NCBI RefSeq assembly: GCF_000308495.1
Contig: NZ_BAFU01000086.1
Location: forward strand, 1 to 64,000
DNA length: 64,000 nucleotides
Reading direction: 5' to 3'
From: Nocardia brevicatena NBRC 12119
GTDB taxonomy: Bacteria > Actinomycetota > Actinomycetes > Mycobacteriales > Mycobacteriaceae
Made by a program: the position numbers and the translations under genes. Below the pieces are notes generated by a model. The model made no database searches, was not told the origin of the DNA, and saw only the letters and a program-made list of their open reading frames with translations. Positions 9,749-18,315 of this stretch are shown one piece after another. Every line of letters begins with the position of its first letter. The stretch's first letter is position 1.

Positions 9749-10788
9749 GGTGTGCACACCGATCCCTTGCTGGTTGGCTCCGTTGCCGAATGCGAGGTCA
9801 ACTGGGCGGACGGCGCCGCACAGGGGGTATGTCCGGCGGGCCCTGGTGTTGGATGCGCGGGCACCCGGCGGGCGATGCGGCCGGAACCGGTCAGCGGATG
9901 CGCCGCGGCGGCATCACCCCGGTCGGTCGCGCGTTCCGGTACAACACCCTCCGCGGTCGCATTGTTCGCACGTGAGGGGGAGTTTTTCGCCACACCGTCC
10001 CGGCTCGGCACCGCCCCGCGCGGATTTCGCCCGGCGCTGTGGGTCCCGGCCCCGGCTTCGTCCGGTTCGGCCGCCAGGTGCTCGGGGTCGGCGTTGCGCA
10101 CCCGCTCGAACGACAGCATCTGCATCTCCACCGCGAGATCCACCCGCCGGATCTCCACATTCGACGGGGCCACCAGCGCCCGGGGAGCGAAGCTGAGAAT
10201 GGACTGCATCCCGGCGGTCACCAATTCGTCACACACCCGTTGGGCCGCGTCGTCGGGCACCGCGATCACCGCGATCGTCGGACGCAGGGACCCGACCGCC
10301 GCGGCCAACTCGGCGACGTCGCGAACCCGCAGTCCGGAGATCTCCTGGCCGATCACGGCCGGATCGTTGTCGAGCAATCCCACCACGGTGAACCCGCGCC
10401 GCCGGAACCCGCGATAGCCGACCAGCGCCCGCCCCAGGTTCCCGGCACCGATCAGCACCACCCGGTGTCCGTCGGACAGCCCGAGAACGTCCTCGATCCG
10501 GGCACGCAGCCGGGCCACGTCGTAGCCGACACCGCGTACCCCGTTGGGTCCGAGGAAGGAGAGATCCTTGCGAAGCTTGGCGGAATTGACACCCGCTGCG
10601 ACAGCGAGTTCTTCACTCGATACGATGGCCACACCGTCGTCGCTCAGAGCGGCGAGGACCCGAAGATAGGTGGCCAACCGGCCCACCGTGGCCTGGGGGA
10701 TATTCCGCGAACTGCCGCCTTCGGGGCCGACGCTCGGCTGCAGAGCCCTGCGGGAGACGCCACTCGGCGTCTCATGCTGCTCTGTCAC
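9745..10788 (-). CDS. rex: Redox-sensing transcriptional repressor Rex with a long C-terminal tail
   Basis: NADH-sensing repressor; NADH releases it from DNA. Residues about 25-95 form the winged helix ([35 protein letters not shown]). The Rossmann core starts at [16 protein letters not shown], and [19 protein letters not shown] closes the usual domain at about residue 240. A further ~105 residues of low-complexity, Ala/Pro/Ser/Thr-rich sequence follow, well beyond the family's usual 210-260 residues. First gene of the overlapping rex-hemACD chain; an operator-like site lies at 10948-10965, suggesting autoregulation as described for Streptomyces. Confidence 0.93.
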   Translation of the reverse strand: MTEQHETPSGVSRRALQPSVGPEGGSSRNIPQATVGRLATYLRVLAALSDDGVAIVSSEELAVAAGVNSAKLRKDLSFLGPNGVRGVGYDVARLRARIEDVLGLSDGHRVVLIGAGNLGRALVGYRGFRRRGFTVVGLLDNDPAVIGQEISGLRVRDVAELAAAVGSLRPTIAVIAVPDDAAQRVCDELVTAGMQSILSFAPRALVAPSNVEIRRVDLAVEMQMLSFERVRNADPEHLAAEPDEAGAGTHSAGRNPRGAVPSRDGVAKNSPSRANNATAEGVVPERATDRGDAAAAHPLTGSGRIARRVPAHPTPGPAGHTPCAAPSAQLTSHSATEPTSKGSVCTP

Positions 10789-10947
10789 GTCCTCGGCTCC
10801 TCATCCGGCCCGACCAGGGCTGGGATCGTCGGCGACCTCCGCCGCGAGCGCACTGCGGTGGCGGGGTCGGGTATCGGGTTGATTCACCGCGAACCGGCGG
10901 TCTGGGTATCGCCCGGCCCGCGGGTCGCGTGCCACCACCGTAACCGC

Positions 10948-10965
10948 TTGTGAAGCCCTGCACAA
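10948..10965. promoter_or_regulatory. Candidate Rex operator upstream of rex-hemACD
   Basis: TTGTGAAGCCCTGCACAA matches the Rex consensus TTGTGAA-N4-TTCACAA in spacing and in 13 of 14 defined positions. It lies 160 bases upstream of the rex start and 28 bases past the end of the glutaredoxin gene, on the promoter side of rex. Confidence 0.65.
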
Positions 10966-10992
10966 AGTCGGTGAAATTGGCCTCATTTTCGC

Positions 10993-11271
10993 TCAGCGGC
11001 TCAGGTCGGTGCGCAATCGCGCCTCGTCGACATCGAAATAGCTGTGTTCCCGACCATCGAGCAGTACCACCGGCAGCCGGTCGCCGTACTCCGCGCGCAG
11101 CGCCGGATCGGTAGCGGCGGCCACATCCACGTCCACAGTGTTCACCGTCACTCCGAATTCGGAGCAGATCACACGCAGCTGTTCCAGTGCTCGATCGCAC
11201 ATACCGCAGCCGGCTCGGGTCAGCAGGGTTACCTCGTGCACTGTCGGATTGGTACCGGTCCGATTGGTCAT
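10993..11271 (-). CDS. Glutaredoxin-like thiol-disulfide protein
   Basis: 92 residues with a thioredoxin fold. VTLLTRAGCGMCDRALEQL carries a CxxC (Cys-Gly-Met-Cys), and the cis-proline region reads DRLPVVLLDGREH. It ends with DVDEARLRTDLSR, as in small actinobacterial glutaredoxin-family (DUF836-type) proteins. It sits directly upstream of rex in the same direction, matching the recalled Rv0508-hemA order. The ATG at 11271 is chosen because residues encoded upstream do not fit the family. Partner and reductant unknown. Confidence 0.85.
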   Translation of the reverse strand: MTNRTGTNPTVHEVTLLTRAGCGMCDRALEQLRVICSEFGVTVNTVDVDVAAATDPALRAEYGDRLPVVLLDGREHSYFDVDEARLRTDLSR

Positions 11272-11380
11272 AGCGCTATTAAAACGCTCGGAGACCCGGG
11301 GGTGGGCGTGCCATCCGTACCTGACCGGCACCGAATCCGGTTAGTGTGGACGTGGTTCGCGCGAATGGGCGGAGGTACTG

Positions 11381-12412
11381 GTGCCGGAACGATCAAAGGC
11401 GGTAAAGACCGGATTCATCGCGGGCCGGTTCGGTGAGTTTCCGGTGCGCTGGAATCTGGGGCCGCTCGGTCAGGGGCTGACCGAGCAGCTGGCGCGTATC
11501 TCGCGCAGTCCCTTCGGGCCGAGCGAGGAAGAGGTCCGAGCCAATCTCGCCGGCGAGGCCAGCGCCGATGCCGCGCTGGCGCTGCAGGACGCCGAACGCG
11601 CCGGCGGTATGGGACCGGAGCGACCGGAGGTGCCGCGGGACCTGACCGCGGCGGCATTCTTCGACGTGGACAACACCATGGTGCAGGGCGCGTCGATCGT
11701 GCATTTCGCCCGCGGCCTGGCCGCCCGCAATTATTTCAAAACCTCGGATCTGGTGGATATCGCGTGGAAACAGGTGAAGTTCCGCGTCACCGGCAAAGAA
11801 AACAGCACCGATATGGCGTCGGGCAAGGAGAAGGCCCTGGCCTTCATCGCGGGCCGCTCCACCGCCGAACTCGCCGCCCTCGGCGAGGAGATCTACGACG
11901 AGATCATCGCGGACAAGATCTGGCCGGGCACGCGCGCGCTCGCACAAATGCATCTCGATGCCGGCCAGCAGGTGTGGCTGGTCACCGCCACTCCGGTAGA
12001 GCTGGCGCAGGTGATCGCCAAACGACTCGGTCTGACCGGCGCCCTGGGCACGGTGGCCGAAAGCGTGGACGGGAAATTCACCGGCCGGCTGGTCGGCGAT
12101 ATCCTGCACGGCCTCGGCAAGGCCCATGCGGTCCGCGCCCTGGCCATCCGCGAGGGGTTGAACCTGAAACGCTGCACCGCCTACTCGGACAGCCATAACG
12201 ACGTGCCGATGCTCTCACTGACCGGCACCGCCGTCGCCATCAACCCGGATTCGGACCTTCGCGAGGTCGCCAAGGCCCGCGGCTGGGAAATCCGCGATTT
12301 CCGCACCGGCCGCAAAGCGGCGAAGATCGGCGTGCCCACGGCGCTGGCCCTGGGCGCCGCGGGGGGCGCGGTCGCGGCGGCAGTCACCCGCCGCCGCGAG
12401 AAAAGCCTCTGA
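11381..12412 (+). CDS. HAD-IB family hydrolase (SerB-like phosphatase)
   Basis: 343 residues. HAD motif I is [14 protein letters not shown] (nucleophile D in DVDNT), the motif II threonine is in [12 protein letters not shown], and motif III/IV is [16 protein letters not shown]. The family includes phosphoserine phosphatase-like enzymes, but an N-terminal extension of about 85 residues and a C-terminal Ala/Gly-rich membrane-prone segment ([18 protein letters not shown]) set it apart and suggest membrane association. GTG start at 11381 with GGAGG about eight bases upstream. Matches Rv0505c (serB1-annotated) in position, recalled. Confidence 0.85.
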   Translation: MPERSKAVKTGFIAGRFGEFPVRWNLGPLGQGLTEQLARISRSPFGPSEEEVRANLAGEASADAALALQDAERAGGMGPERPEVPRDLTAAAFFDVDNTMVQGASIVHFARGLAARNYFKTSDLVDIAWKQVKFRVTGKENSTDMASGKEKALAFIAGRSTAELAALGEEIYDEIIADKIWPGTRALAQMHLDAGQQVWLVTATPVELAQVIAKRLGLTGALGTVAESVDGKFTGRLVGDILHGLGKAHAVRALAIREGLNLKRCTAYSDSHNDVPMLSLTGTAVAINPDSDLREVAKARGWEIRDFRTGRKAAKIGVPTALALGAAGGAVAAAVTRRREKSL

Positions 12413-12439
12413 TCGGCACAGCGATGCCGCGTAGGTCTC

Positions 12440-13450
12440 TCAGCCGGTGAAGACGTTGCGGCGCCTGGTGAGAAGTTTGTAGAGCGTCTGCTGGATGGTT
12501 TCCCGCACCTGGTCGGTGACCTCGAACATCGTCATCGGATCGTCGGCGTCCTCGACCTCGAAATGGCCGGTGGTGATCGGGGTGCCGAATTCGATGTACC
12601 ACTTCGACGGCAGCGGGATCGCGCCGAGCGGTCCGAGATGCGGGAACAGCGGTGTCACCGGGAAATAGGGCAGTCCGAGCAGCCGGGCCAGCGGCTTGAT
12701 ATCGGCCAGTTTGGGATAGATCTCCTCGGACCCGACGATCGAGCACGGGATGATCGGCACCCCGGTACGCACCGCGGCGGCGACGAATCCGCCGCGGCCG
12801 AAACGCTGGAGTTTGTACCGGTCGGTGTACTTCTTGCCGACGCCCTTGAATCCCTCCGGGAACACCCCGGTCAGTTCGCCGGAGCGCAGCAGGCGTTCGG
12901 CATCGGGGCGGCAGGCCAGGGTATGTCCGGCCTTACGGGCCAGCGCACCGAGCACCGGCAGTTCGAAAACCAGATCGGCGGCGAGCAGGCGCAGCGCGCG
13001 CTGTTTGGGATGGTGGTCGTGGACGGCCAATTGCAGCATCAGCCCGTCCAACGGGACCGTGCCCGCGTGGTTGGCCACGATCAGTGCCCCGCCGGATTCC
13101 GGGACATTGTCCATTCCGCTGACCTGCACGCGGAACCAGTGTTCGGCGAGTGGGCGCAGCGCGGGCAGCAGCGCCGATTCGAGCAGATGCTCGTCGAATC
13201 CGAATTCGTCCACCTGGTAGTCGCCGGTGAGGCGTCGGCGGGTGAATTCGGCCGTCTTGGAGATCTGCTTCCCGAGTGCGCCGCGCATCAGATCCGATAG
13301 TGAATGCGGCTCCGCCGGCTCCTTGGGCAGACGCTCGGTCAGCGAGGTGACCGGCTTGGCGGACCGCCCCTGCCAGTCGCGCGCCGGAGGACGGGGCCGC
13401 GGCGCGGAGGTGAGATCGTGCAGTTTGATGACCTTGGCTGAATGGCTCAT
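12440..13450 (-). CDS. Lysophospholipid acyltransferase family protein (PlsC-like)
   Basis: Probable acyl transfer to a glycerolipid or related acceptor at the membrane; 336 residues. The acyltransferase block NHAGTVPLD is a stretched form of NHxxxxD; other blocks are LTGVFPEGFKGVGK and GVPIIPCSIVGSEEIYP. The first ~95 residues are a variable, charged region. The ATG at 13450 overlaps the stop of the upstream epimerase (ATGA), so the pair is coupled, as Rv0501-Rv0502 in mycobacteria (recalled). Acceptor unknown. Confidence 0.87.
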   Translation of the reverse strand: MSHSAKVIKLHDLTSAPRPRPPARDWQGRSAKPVTSLTERLPKEPAEPHSLSDLMRGALGKQISKTAEFTRRRLTGDYQVDEFGFDEHLLESALLPALRPLAEHWFRVQVSGMDNVPESGGALIVANHAGTVPLDGLMLQLAVHDHHPKQRALRLLAADLVFELPVLGALARKAGHTLACRPDAERLLRSGELTGVFPEGFKGVGKKYTDRYKLQRFGRGGFVAAAVRTGVPIIPCSIVGSEEIYPKLADIKPLARLLGLPYFPVTPLFPHLGPLGAIPLPSKWYIEFGTPITTGHFEVEDADDPMTMFEVTDQVRETIQQTLYKLLTRRRNVFTG

Positions 13451-14526
13451 GAATGTGCTCCCGTACCGGCCCCGAGCAGGCCGAGCAGTTTCTGTTCTGC
13501 GGCATCGATCCATGCGGGATCGATGACGGGTCGCAACGCTGCGCCCCCTATGAGGTCGTCGAACGCCTGGACCGATGTCCAGCGCGGCGCGAAATCGAGC
13601 TCGACGCGCATACGCGTGGTGTCCAGACCACAACCGAAATGAAAGTAGTCGAGCTGTTCGGCACTGAAGTCACGCATCACCGGACCCATCAGTGTTCGCC
13701 CTACGGTGCGGAACATCGCCCACGGTACCGGCAATGGCACCCGGCCGGACCGACGTACCGCCTGCGAGAGCGCGAGCGCACCGTCACCAGCAATATTGTA
13801 AGTGCCGCCCGGGCCGTGGAAAACCGCGTGTACCAAGGCGGCGACGGCATCCTCCTCGTGCAGGAACTGCAGCCGCGCGTCCCGGCCCAGGACAGTGGGT
13901 GTCAGCGGGGAACGGAGATACTCGGCGGCCCGGCCGGCCAGCCCCGGTCCCACCACCGGGGCCAACCGCAGCGTCAGGGTGGCGATATCGGGGCGGCGAC
14001 GCGCCAGACCGCGCAGATAGCCCTCGATTTCGATCATGTCCCGGGCGAACCAGCCGCGAGGCGGCACACGGGCGCTCATTTCCTCGGTGAATTTCACCGG
14101 GTCCCGGGCGCTTCCCCCGTATACCGCCGAACTGGAGCGCAAAACCACCCGGCGCATGGTGGGCGTTTTCTGGCAGGCCGCGAACAGTTGCATCGCGCCG
14201 AGGACATTCATATCCTTCATTGCTGCCCGACCGCCGCCGGACCGGGGCTGCGACAGTATCGCGGTATGGACCACGGTATCCACGTCGTATCGCCCTATCA
14301 CCTTGCGGATCAAAGGATTACGAATATCGGCGCGTACGAATTCGGCGCGGCCCATTTTACGTCGCAGCTCGGGGCTCGGCGAAACCACATCGACCGCCAC
14401 GATCCGTTCGATATCGGATCGCTGGGCGAGTCGACACACCACATTGCCGCCGAAGAACCGACTCGCGCCGGTCACCATCACGACATCGGGCGTGTATATG
14501 GGGTTGTCTTCACCGTTCACCTGCAC
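13447..14526 (-). CDS. NAD-dependent epimerase/dehydratase family protein
   Basis: Extended short-chain dehydrogenase of 359 residues. The Rossmann motif reads VMVTGASRFFGGNVVCRLA, a variant GxxxxxG. VLRSSSAVYGGSARDP holds the conserved Ser/Tyr region, but the classical YxxxK is not obvious: after the substrate loop I see RDMIEIEGYLRG. The mycobacterial counterpart is annotated galE2 (recalled), though a sugar-nucleotide role is unproven. GTG start at 14526; coupled to the PlsC-like gene. bS22 lies 172 bases upstream on the same strand. Confidence 0.83.
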   Translation of the reverse strand: MQVNGEDNPIYTPDVVMVTGASRFFGGNVVCRLAQRSDIERIVAVDVVSPSPELRRKMGRAEFVRADIRNPLIRKVIGRYDVDTVVHTAILSQPRSGGGRAAMKDMNVLGAMQLFAACQKTPTMRRVVLRSSSAVYGGSARDPVKFTEEMSARVPPRGWFARDMIEIEGYLRGLARRRPDIATLTLRLAPVVGPGLAGRAAEYLRSPLTPTVLGRDARLQFLHEEDAVAALVHAVFHGPGGTYNIAGDGALALSQAVRRSGRVPLPVPWAMFRTVGRTLMGPVMRDFSAEQLDYFHFGCGLDTTRMRVELDFAPRWTSVQAFDDLIGGAALRPVIDPAWIDAAEQKLLGLLGAGTGAHS

Positions 14527-14653
14527 CGAACCGTCCCACCTCGAGCATCGAACCCCCGCTCACTAGTCCGTTACCAGAGTAGTCATCACGTGCACCGCCG
14601 CAGAGGGCATTAACCAGGTTCTAACGCCGACTTCAGCGGCTGGAAATACAACG

Positions 14654-14682
14654 AAAAACCCGCCACCAGATGGTAGCGGGTT
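14654..14682 (-). terminator. Rho-independent terminator after the bS22 gene
   Basis: On the minus strand a hairpin with AACCCGC/GCGGGTT arms (14657-14682) is followed by five Ts (14654-14658 read in reverse). It is 17 bases past the stop of the bS22 gene, a good intrinsic terminator. Confidence 0.7.
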
Positions 14683-14698
14683 CTCCGGCTCATCGGGC

Positions 14699-14800
14699 CT
14701 ACTTGCCGAGTTTGCGCCGCTGGACGCGGGTACGACGAAGCAGCTTGCGATGCTTCTTCTTCGACATACGCTTACGGCGTTTCTTGATCACAGAACCCAT
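14699..14800 (-). CDS. 30S ribosomal protein bS22 (33 aa)
   Basis: 33-residue, extremely basic protein: starts [19 protein letters not shown] and ends VQRRKLGK. This is the actinobacterial bS22 (also found as AURKAIP1/COX24-domain protein, Rv0500B in M. tuberculosis, recalled), which binds the small ribosomal subunit near the decoding region. ATG at 14800; its own terminator follows at 14654-14682. Too short for most automatic gene callers. Confidence 0.95.
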
Positions 14801-15067
14801 AGGGCGTTCCTCGCGTTCTCTCTACTGTGTCGAATTGGCGGCTTCGCTACCCCTTCGCGGTTACGCGTTGCTACCGACTCAGGGGCCGACGCTCAGCCAC
14901 CACGCGCACGCGCTCGCGTACGCCAACGGTCCGGCTGCTCGGCAGGCCTCATTCTCGGTGTTCACCGCCGCACGACACGCACAACCCGGGCTGCGCGATG
15001 GATAGGCGCGCGAACACGAAACCGAAGATCTATCGTACCGGCCTGCCGAGCCGGGTCGGAAATCGGA

Positions 15068-15316
15068 TCATCCTGCGTCGAAGTAGGACGTTTCGAGATA
15101 TTCGTGGACCGCCTTGGCGTGTACCCGGAACGATCTGCCGACGCGGACCGCCGGCAGTTCTCCCGAGTGCACCAGCCGGTACACCGTCATCTTGGACACC
15201 CGCATCAGATTCGCCACTTCGGCGACGGTGAGAAATTGCGTACCACCGCCGAGTATCGGTTGCCCTTGCGACGAACCACCGCTGCTGTTCGCAGACATCT
15301 TGTTCGAAGACATCAT
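15068..15316 (-). CDS. BldC-like excisionase-family DNA-binding protein
   Basis: 82 residues from the ATG at 15316, which has GGAGGT about ten bases upstream; an ATG at 15298 is an alternative. The MerR/excisionase-type winged helix is plain: FLTVAEVANLMRVSKMTVYR then HSGELPAVRVGRSFRVH. The family includes Streptomyces BldC and mycobacterial Rv0500A (recalled), small developmental or growth regulators that bind DNA repeats without a ligand domain. The first ~30 residues are Ser/Gly/Gln-rich. Located between proC and bS22, as in mycobacteria. Confidence 0.9.
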   Translation of the reverse strand: MMSSNKMSANSSGGSSQGQPILGGGTQFLTVAEVANLMRVSKMTVYRLVHSGELPAVRVGRSFRVHAKAVHEYLETSYFDAG

Positions 15317-15461
15317 CGCACCACTGACCTCCGGCACGTCCGCGCCGCCGGCTTCCCCACCAGCGGAACAGACACGCACGTGCTCACTGAAGCTTAGCGG
15401 GACCAGTGGGGTTACTGCGACGGGAGTGAGAAAACCGGTTCATACGCTGGGCACCGGTCGG

Positions 15462-16280
15462 TCACTCGGCGGACGCGCCCTGTTCCACGGAACGCTGTTT
15501 GGCCGCATGCAGCGCCTCCATGAAGGCCGAGCGGATGCCGGCGCGCTCGAGTTCCCGCACGGCCGCCGCGGTGGTTCCCGCCGGGGAGGTGACCGCCGCC
15601 CGTAGGTCCACCGCGGTCTGACCCGATTCCTCCAGCATGGCCGCCGAGCCGAGCATGGTCTGCACGACCAGACGGGATGCGGTGTCGCGGCTCAGTCCCA
15701 GACCGACCGCGGCTTCCACCATCGCCTCCACCACGAGGAAGAAATAGGCCGGTCCCGAACCGGACACCGCGGTCACCGCGTCCATCTGTGTCTCGGACAC
15801 CACCGCGACCTCGCCGACCGCCTCCAGCATCTCGGTGACCAGTTTCATTTGCTCACCGGTGGCGTATCGGCCCGCGGCCGCCACACTCATTCCCTGTCCC
15901 ACCAGCATCGGGGTATTGGACATCACCCGGACCACCGGGAATCCCGCGGGGAGTTTGGCCTCCAGCCGGGCCGTGGGCACACCGGCCGCCAGCGATACCA
16001 GGACCTGATCCCGGTCTCCGCCCAGTTCGGATTTCGCGAGATCGGTGAGCACCCCCTCGACGTCGAGCGGTTTGACCGCGATCACCAGCAGGTCGGCTCC
16101 CACCGCCGCGTCGTCCACCGCACCGGTCACCCGCACCCCGAACCGATTCGCGATCAGTTCGGCCCGGTCCGTGTGTGTCTCCACCACGACCAGGTTCTTC
16201 ACCGCGTATCCGGCCTCGAGCAGCCCCGCGACCAGCGCCTCGCCGATCCGACCGCCACCGATCACCGCAATTCTCGTCAT
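15462..16280 (-). CDS. proC: Pyrroline-5-carboxylate reductase
   Basis: Last step of proline synthesis: NAD(P)H reduction of pyrroline-5-carboxylate. 272 residues; Rossmann motif RIAVIGGGRIGEALVAGLL at the N-terminus, and the family signature across AVSGSGPAYFFLVVEAM and TSPAGTTAAAVRELE. The ATG at 16280 is chosen; a TTG three codons upstream is less likely. The next gene on the same strand is the BldC-like regulator, after a 145-base gap. Confidence 0.95.
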   Translation of the reverse strand: MTRIAVIGGGRIGEALVAGLLEAGYAVKNLVVVETHTDRAELIANRFGVRVTGAVDDAAVGADLLVIAVKPLDVEGVLTDLAKSELGGDRDQVLVSLAAGVPTARLEAKLPAGFPVVRVMSNTPMLVGQGMSVAAAGRYATGEQMKLVTEMLEAVGEVAVVSETQMDAVTAVSGSGPAYFFLVVEAMVEAAVGLGLSRDTASRLVVQTMLGSAAMLEESGQTAVDLRAAVTSPAGTTAAAVRELERAGIRSAFMEALHAAKQRSVEQGASAE

Positions 16281-16345
16281 GGGGACCAAGGCTAGTCGGG
16301 TGGCGGTCGAATGCCGGCCCCGGAGGCGGAACCCCGGGTAGCCGC

Positions 16346-17236
16346 TCAGCTCGAGGGGAGAAAGGCGAGCTGGCGACTCTGCGCGACCAGGGCCCCGGTG
16401 GAGTCGAGAACGATCTGGTCACAGTCGAACATCCGGCCGCCGATCTCGTGTGCGGTCGCGATGACCCGCAGCCATCCGGGGGCGGGCCGGCGCCGCAGAT
16501 AGGTGGTCATCTGCACGGTGGGCGCCCATCCGAAATGCCCGAGGTTCATCGGCACCGGCGGACTTATATCGGCGACCATCATGGCCAGATAGGCCGCGAT
16601 ATCTGGGGCGGCCTGGTCGCCGGCTCGGGGACGCACCCACATCCGCATCCGCGGCACACCCTGCTCCGCATCGATGAACGGGGCCCATTCCCGGTCCAGA
16701 TACAACTCCATCCCGCGGGCGACGTGCACGATCCGGCCCATGGACGACCCCGGTTCGTAGCCGATGGCGTCGGGGCCGGGCTCGACCGGCAGATCGGTAT
16801 GTTCGGGGGCGTACTGCGGCGGGGCCTGCGCGTCGTCGAGCCGGCCGAAGGTGAAGGCGGTGCGCACCAGGGAGCGGTCCCGCTGGATCAGCTCCACATC
16901 GGCGAGGCAGATCTGCCGGCCCACCTTGCGGATGTTCACCTCGAAGTCGACCTCGCCGGGTTCCGGGGCGCCGAGGAAGTCGGCGCTGGCGGCAATCGGT
17001 CCCATATCCGCGCGGTCCGGTTCGACGGTGCGCAGCCATCTGGTGGCGGCGGCGGCCGAGGTGGCGACCATGGTGCCACCGTGCACCTTGGAGCCGATGG
17101 TCCAGATATCGTCGATGAAACCGCGGTAGCGTCCGACACCCGGCTCGGCCGCGGCCAGTTCGGTCAATGTGCACACCCGGCCGAACGGCGCGTCAGGGCT
17201 CACCACATCGATATCGGGGCTCAGCTCCGTCGTCAT
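16346..17236 (-). CDS. Acyl-CoA thioesterase family protein
   Basis: 296 residues with the arrangement of a double hot-dog thioesterase: GSKVHGGTMVATSAAAATRW in the first half, and GWAPTVQMTTYLRRRPAPG with a final LVAQSRQLAFL in the second, typical of acyl-CoA thioesterase II-like proteins. It probably hydrolyses fatty acyl-CoA in the cytosol. ATG at 17236 with GGAGTG just upstream. Corresponds to Rv0499 in position (recalled). The acyl chain preference cannot be told. Confidence 0.8.
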   Translation of the reverse strand: MTTELSPDIDVVSPDAPFGRVCTLTELAAAEPGVGRYRGFIDDIWTIGSKVHGGTMVATSAAAATRWLRTVEPDRADMGPIAASADFLGAPEPGEVDFEVNIRKVGRQICLADVELIQRDRSLVRTAFTFGRLDDAQAPPQYAPEHTDLPVEPGPDAIGYEPGSSMGRIVHVARGMELYLDREWAPFIDAEQGVPRMRMWVRPRAGDQAAPDIAAYLAMMVADISPPVPMNLGHFGWAPTVQMTTYLRRRPAPGWLRVIATAHEIGGRMFDCDQIVLDSTGALVAQSRQLAFLPSS

Positions 17237-17353
17237 CGGCACTCCTGTTTCGTCGGACCGCTCTCCGTTACCGGGGGTTCGTACGCCTTCCAATCTTGGT
17301 ACAGGCCGGCTTCCGTGTCTCGTATGGGCCCCGTGTCCTCCATCACGAACGCG

Positions 17354-18304
17354 TTATCCGGCGGTATCATGTTCCGGCTCGGGCACTTTCGGTTCACTCG
17401 ACAGCGATACCGGGGCGGGCCCGGGGTCCAGATGGGTTCGGGCGAAGGTCAGGGTTCGCCGCAGCATATCCGCTCGATCAACGGCGGTACGCGCGTTCTG
17501 AGTATTGATCTCGGCGACCACATGACCGGTGAAACCGGTCCGGGCCAGCGCCGCGCACACCTCGGCGCACGGCTGGGTGCCCTCCCCGGGCACCAGATGT
17601 TCGTCGTGCGCGGCCCCGCGCCCATCGGCCAGGTGCAGGTGAACCAGGCCCGAACCCATCCGCGCAGCCAATGCCGAGGCGTCCATTCCAGCGGTCGCCG
17701 TATGCGACAGATCCAATGTGTAGTGCCGGAACCCGGTATCGGTCGGGTCGTAGGACGGGCTGAACGCGGTGACGGCGAGACCGGGACCGCCGCGACGTTC
17801 CATACGCCGCATCGCCCCCTTCCGGCGACCGAACAGCGTATCGGCCCGCATGGGAAACATATTCTCCACCGCCACCGACACGGAACTGTCGCGCTCCAAT
17901 TCGGCCACCTGCGCGGCGAAACCCTCGGCATAGCGCCGCTGCCAGCGAAACGGCGGATGCACCACCACGGTATCGGCGCCGAGTGCCTCGGCGGCGCGTA
18001 CGCTGCGCGCCAGCTTGGACACCGGGTCCGCGCCCCAAACCCGCTGCGAGATCAGCAGGCACGGCGCATGCAACGCGAGCACCGGCATCCCGTACTTGTC
18101 CGCGTAACCCCGCACGGCGTCGATATTCTGGCTGGCGGGTTCGGCCCACACCATCAATTCGATGCCGTCGTAACCGATTTCGGCGGCATAGCGAAAAGCC
18201 GCCTCGGTGTTCTGCGGATAGACCGAGGCGGTGGACAGACCGACTTTTATGCGCCGCGATGCCACCGTATTCGTACCGTCACCCGGCGAGAAATTCGCCA
18301 CCAT
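17354..18304 (-). CDS. Sugar phosphate isomerase/epimerase family (TIM-barrel) protein
   Basis: 316 residues. Xylose-isomerase-like TIM barrel (AP endonuclease 2 superfamily): IKVGLSTASVYPQNTEAAFR, GYDGIELMVWA, VVVHPPFRWQ, VAVENMFPM, TLDLSHTATAGMDASA, LVHLHLADGRG and HVVAEINTQ carry the His/Glu/Asp metal-binding positions of the family. The C-terminal ~30 residues are Pro/Glu-rich. The ATG at 18304 follows the Rv0497-like membrane gene by 11 bases. Reaction unknown; Rv0498 in M. tuberculosis is the recalled counterpart. Confidence 0.83.
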   Translation of the reverse strand: MVANFSPGDGTNTVASRRIKVGLSTASVYPQNTEAAFRYAAEIGYDGIELMVWAEPASQNIDAVRGYADKYGMPVLALHAPCLLISQRVWGADPVSKLARSVRAAEALGADTVVVHPPFRWQRRYAEGFAAQVAELERDSSVSVAVENMFPMRADTLFGRRKGAMRRMERRGGPGLAVTAFSPSYDPTDTGFRHYTLDLSHTATAGMDASALAARMGSGLVHLHLADGRGAAHDEHLVPGEGTQPCAEVCAALARTGFTGHVVAEINTQNARTAVDRADMLRRTLTFARTHLDPGPAPVSLSSEPKVPEPEHDTAG

Positions 18305-18315
18305 CGCTCCCTCAC

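Noticed and set aside
8264-10417. A 717-codon plus-strand open frame over hemC, hemA and rex
   Set aside because: The minus-strand proteins have clear catalytic motifs and chained overlaps, so this frame is a by-product of codon bias.
14801-15067. Extra small gene between bS22 and the BldC-like gene
   Set aside because: Frames there have no ribosome site or recognisable composition; treated as intergenic.
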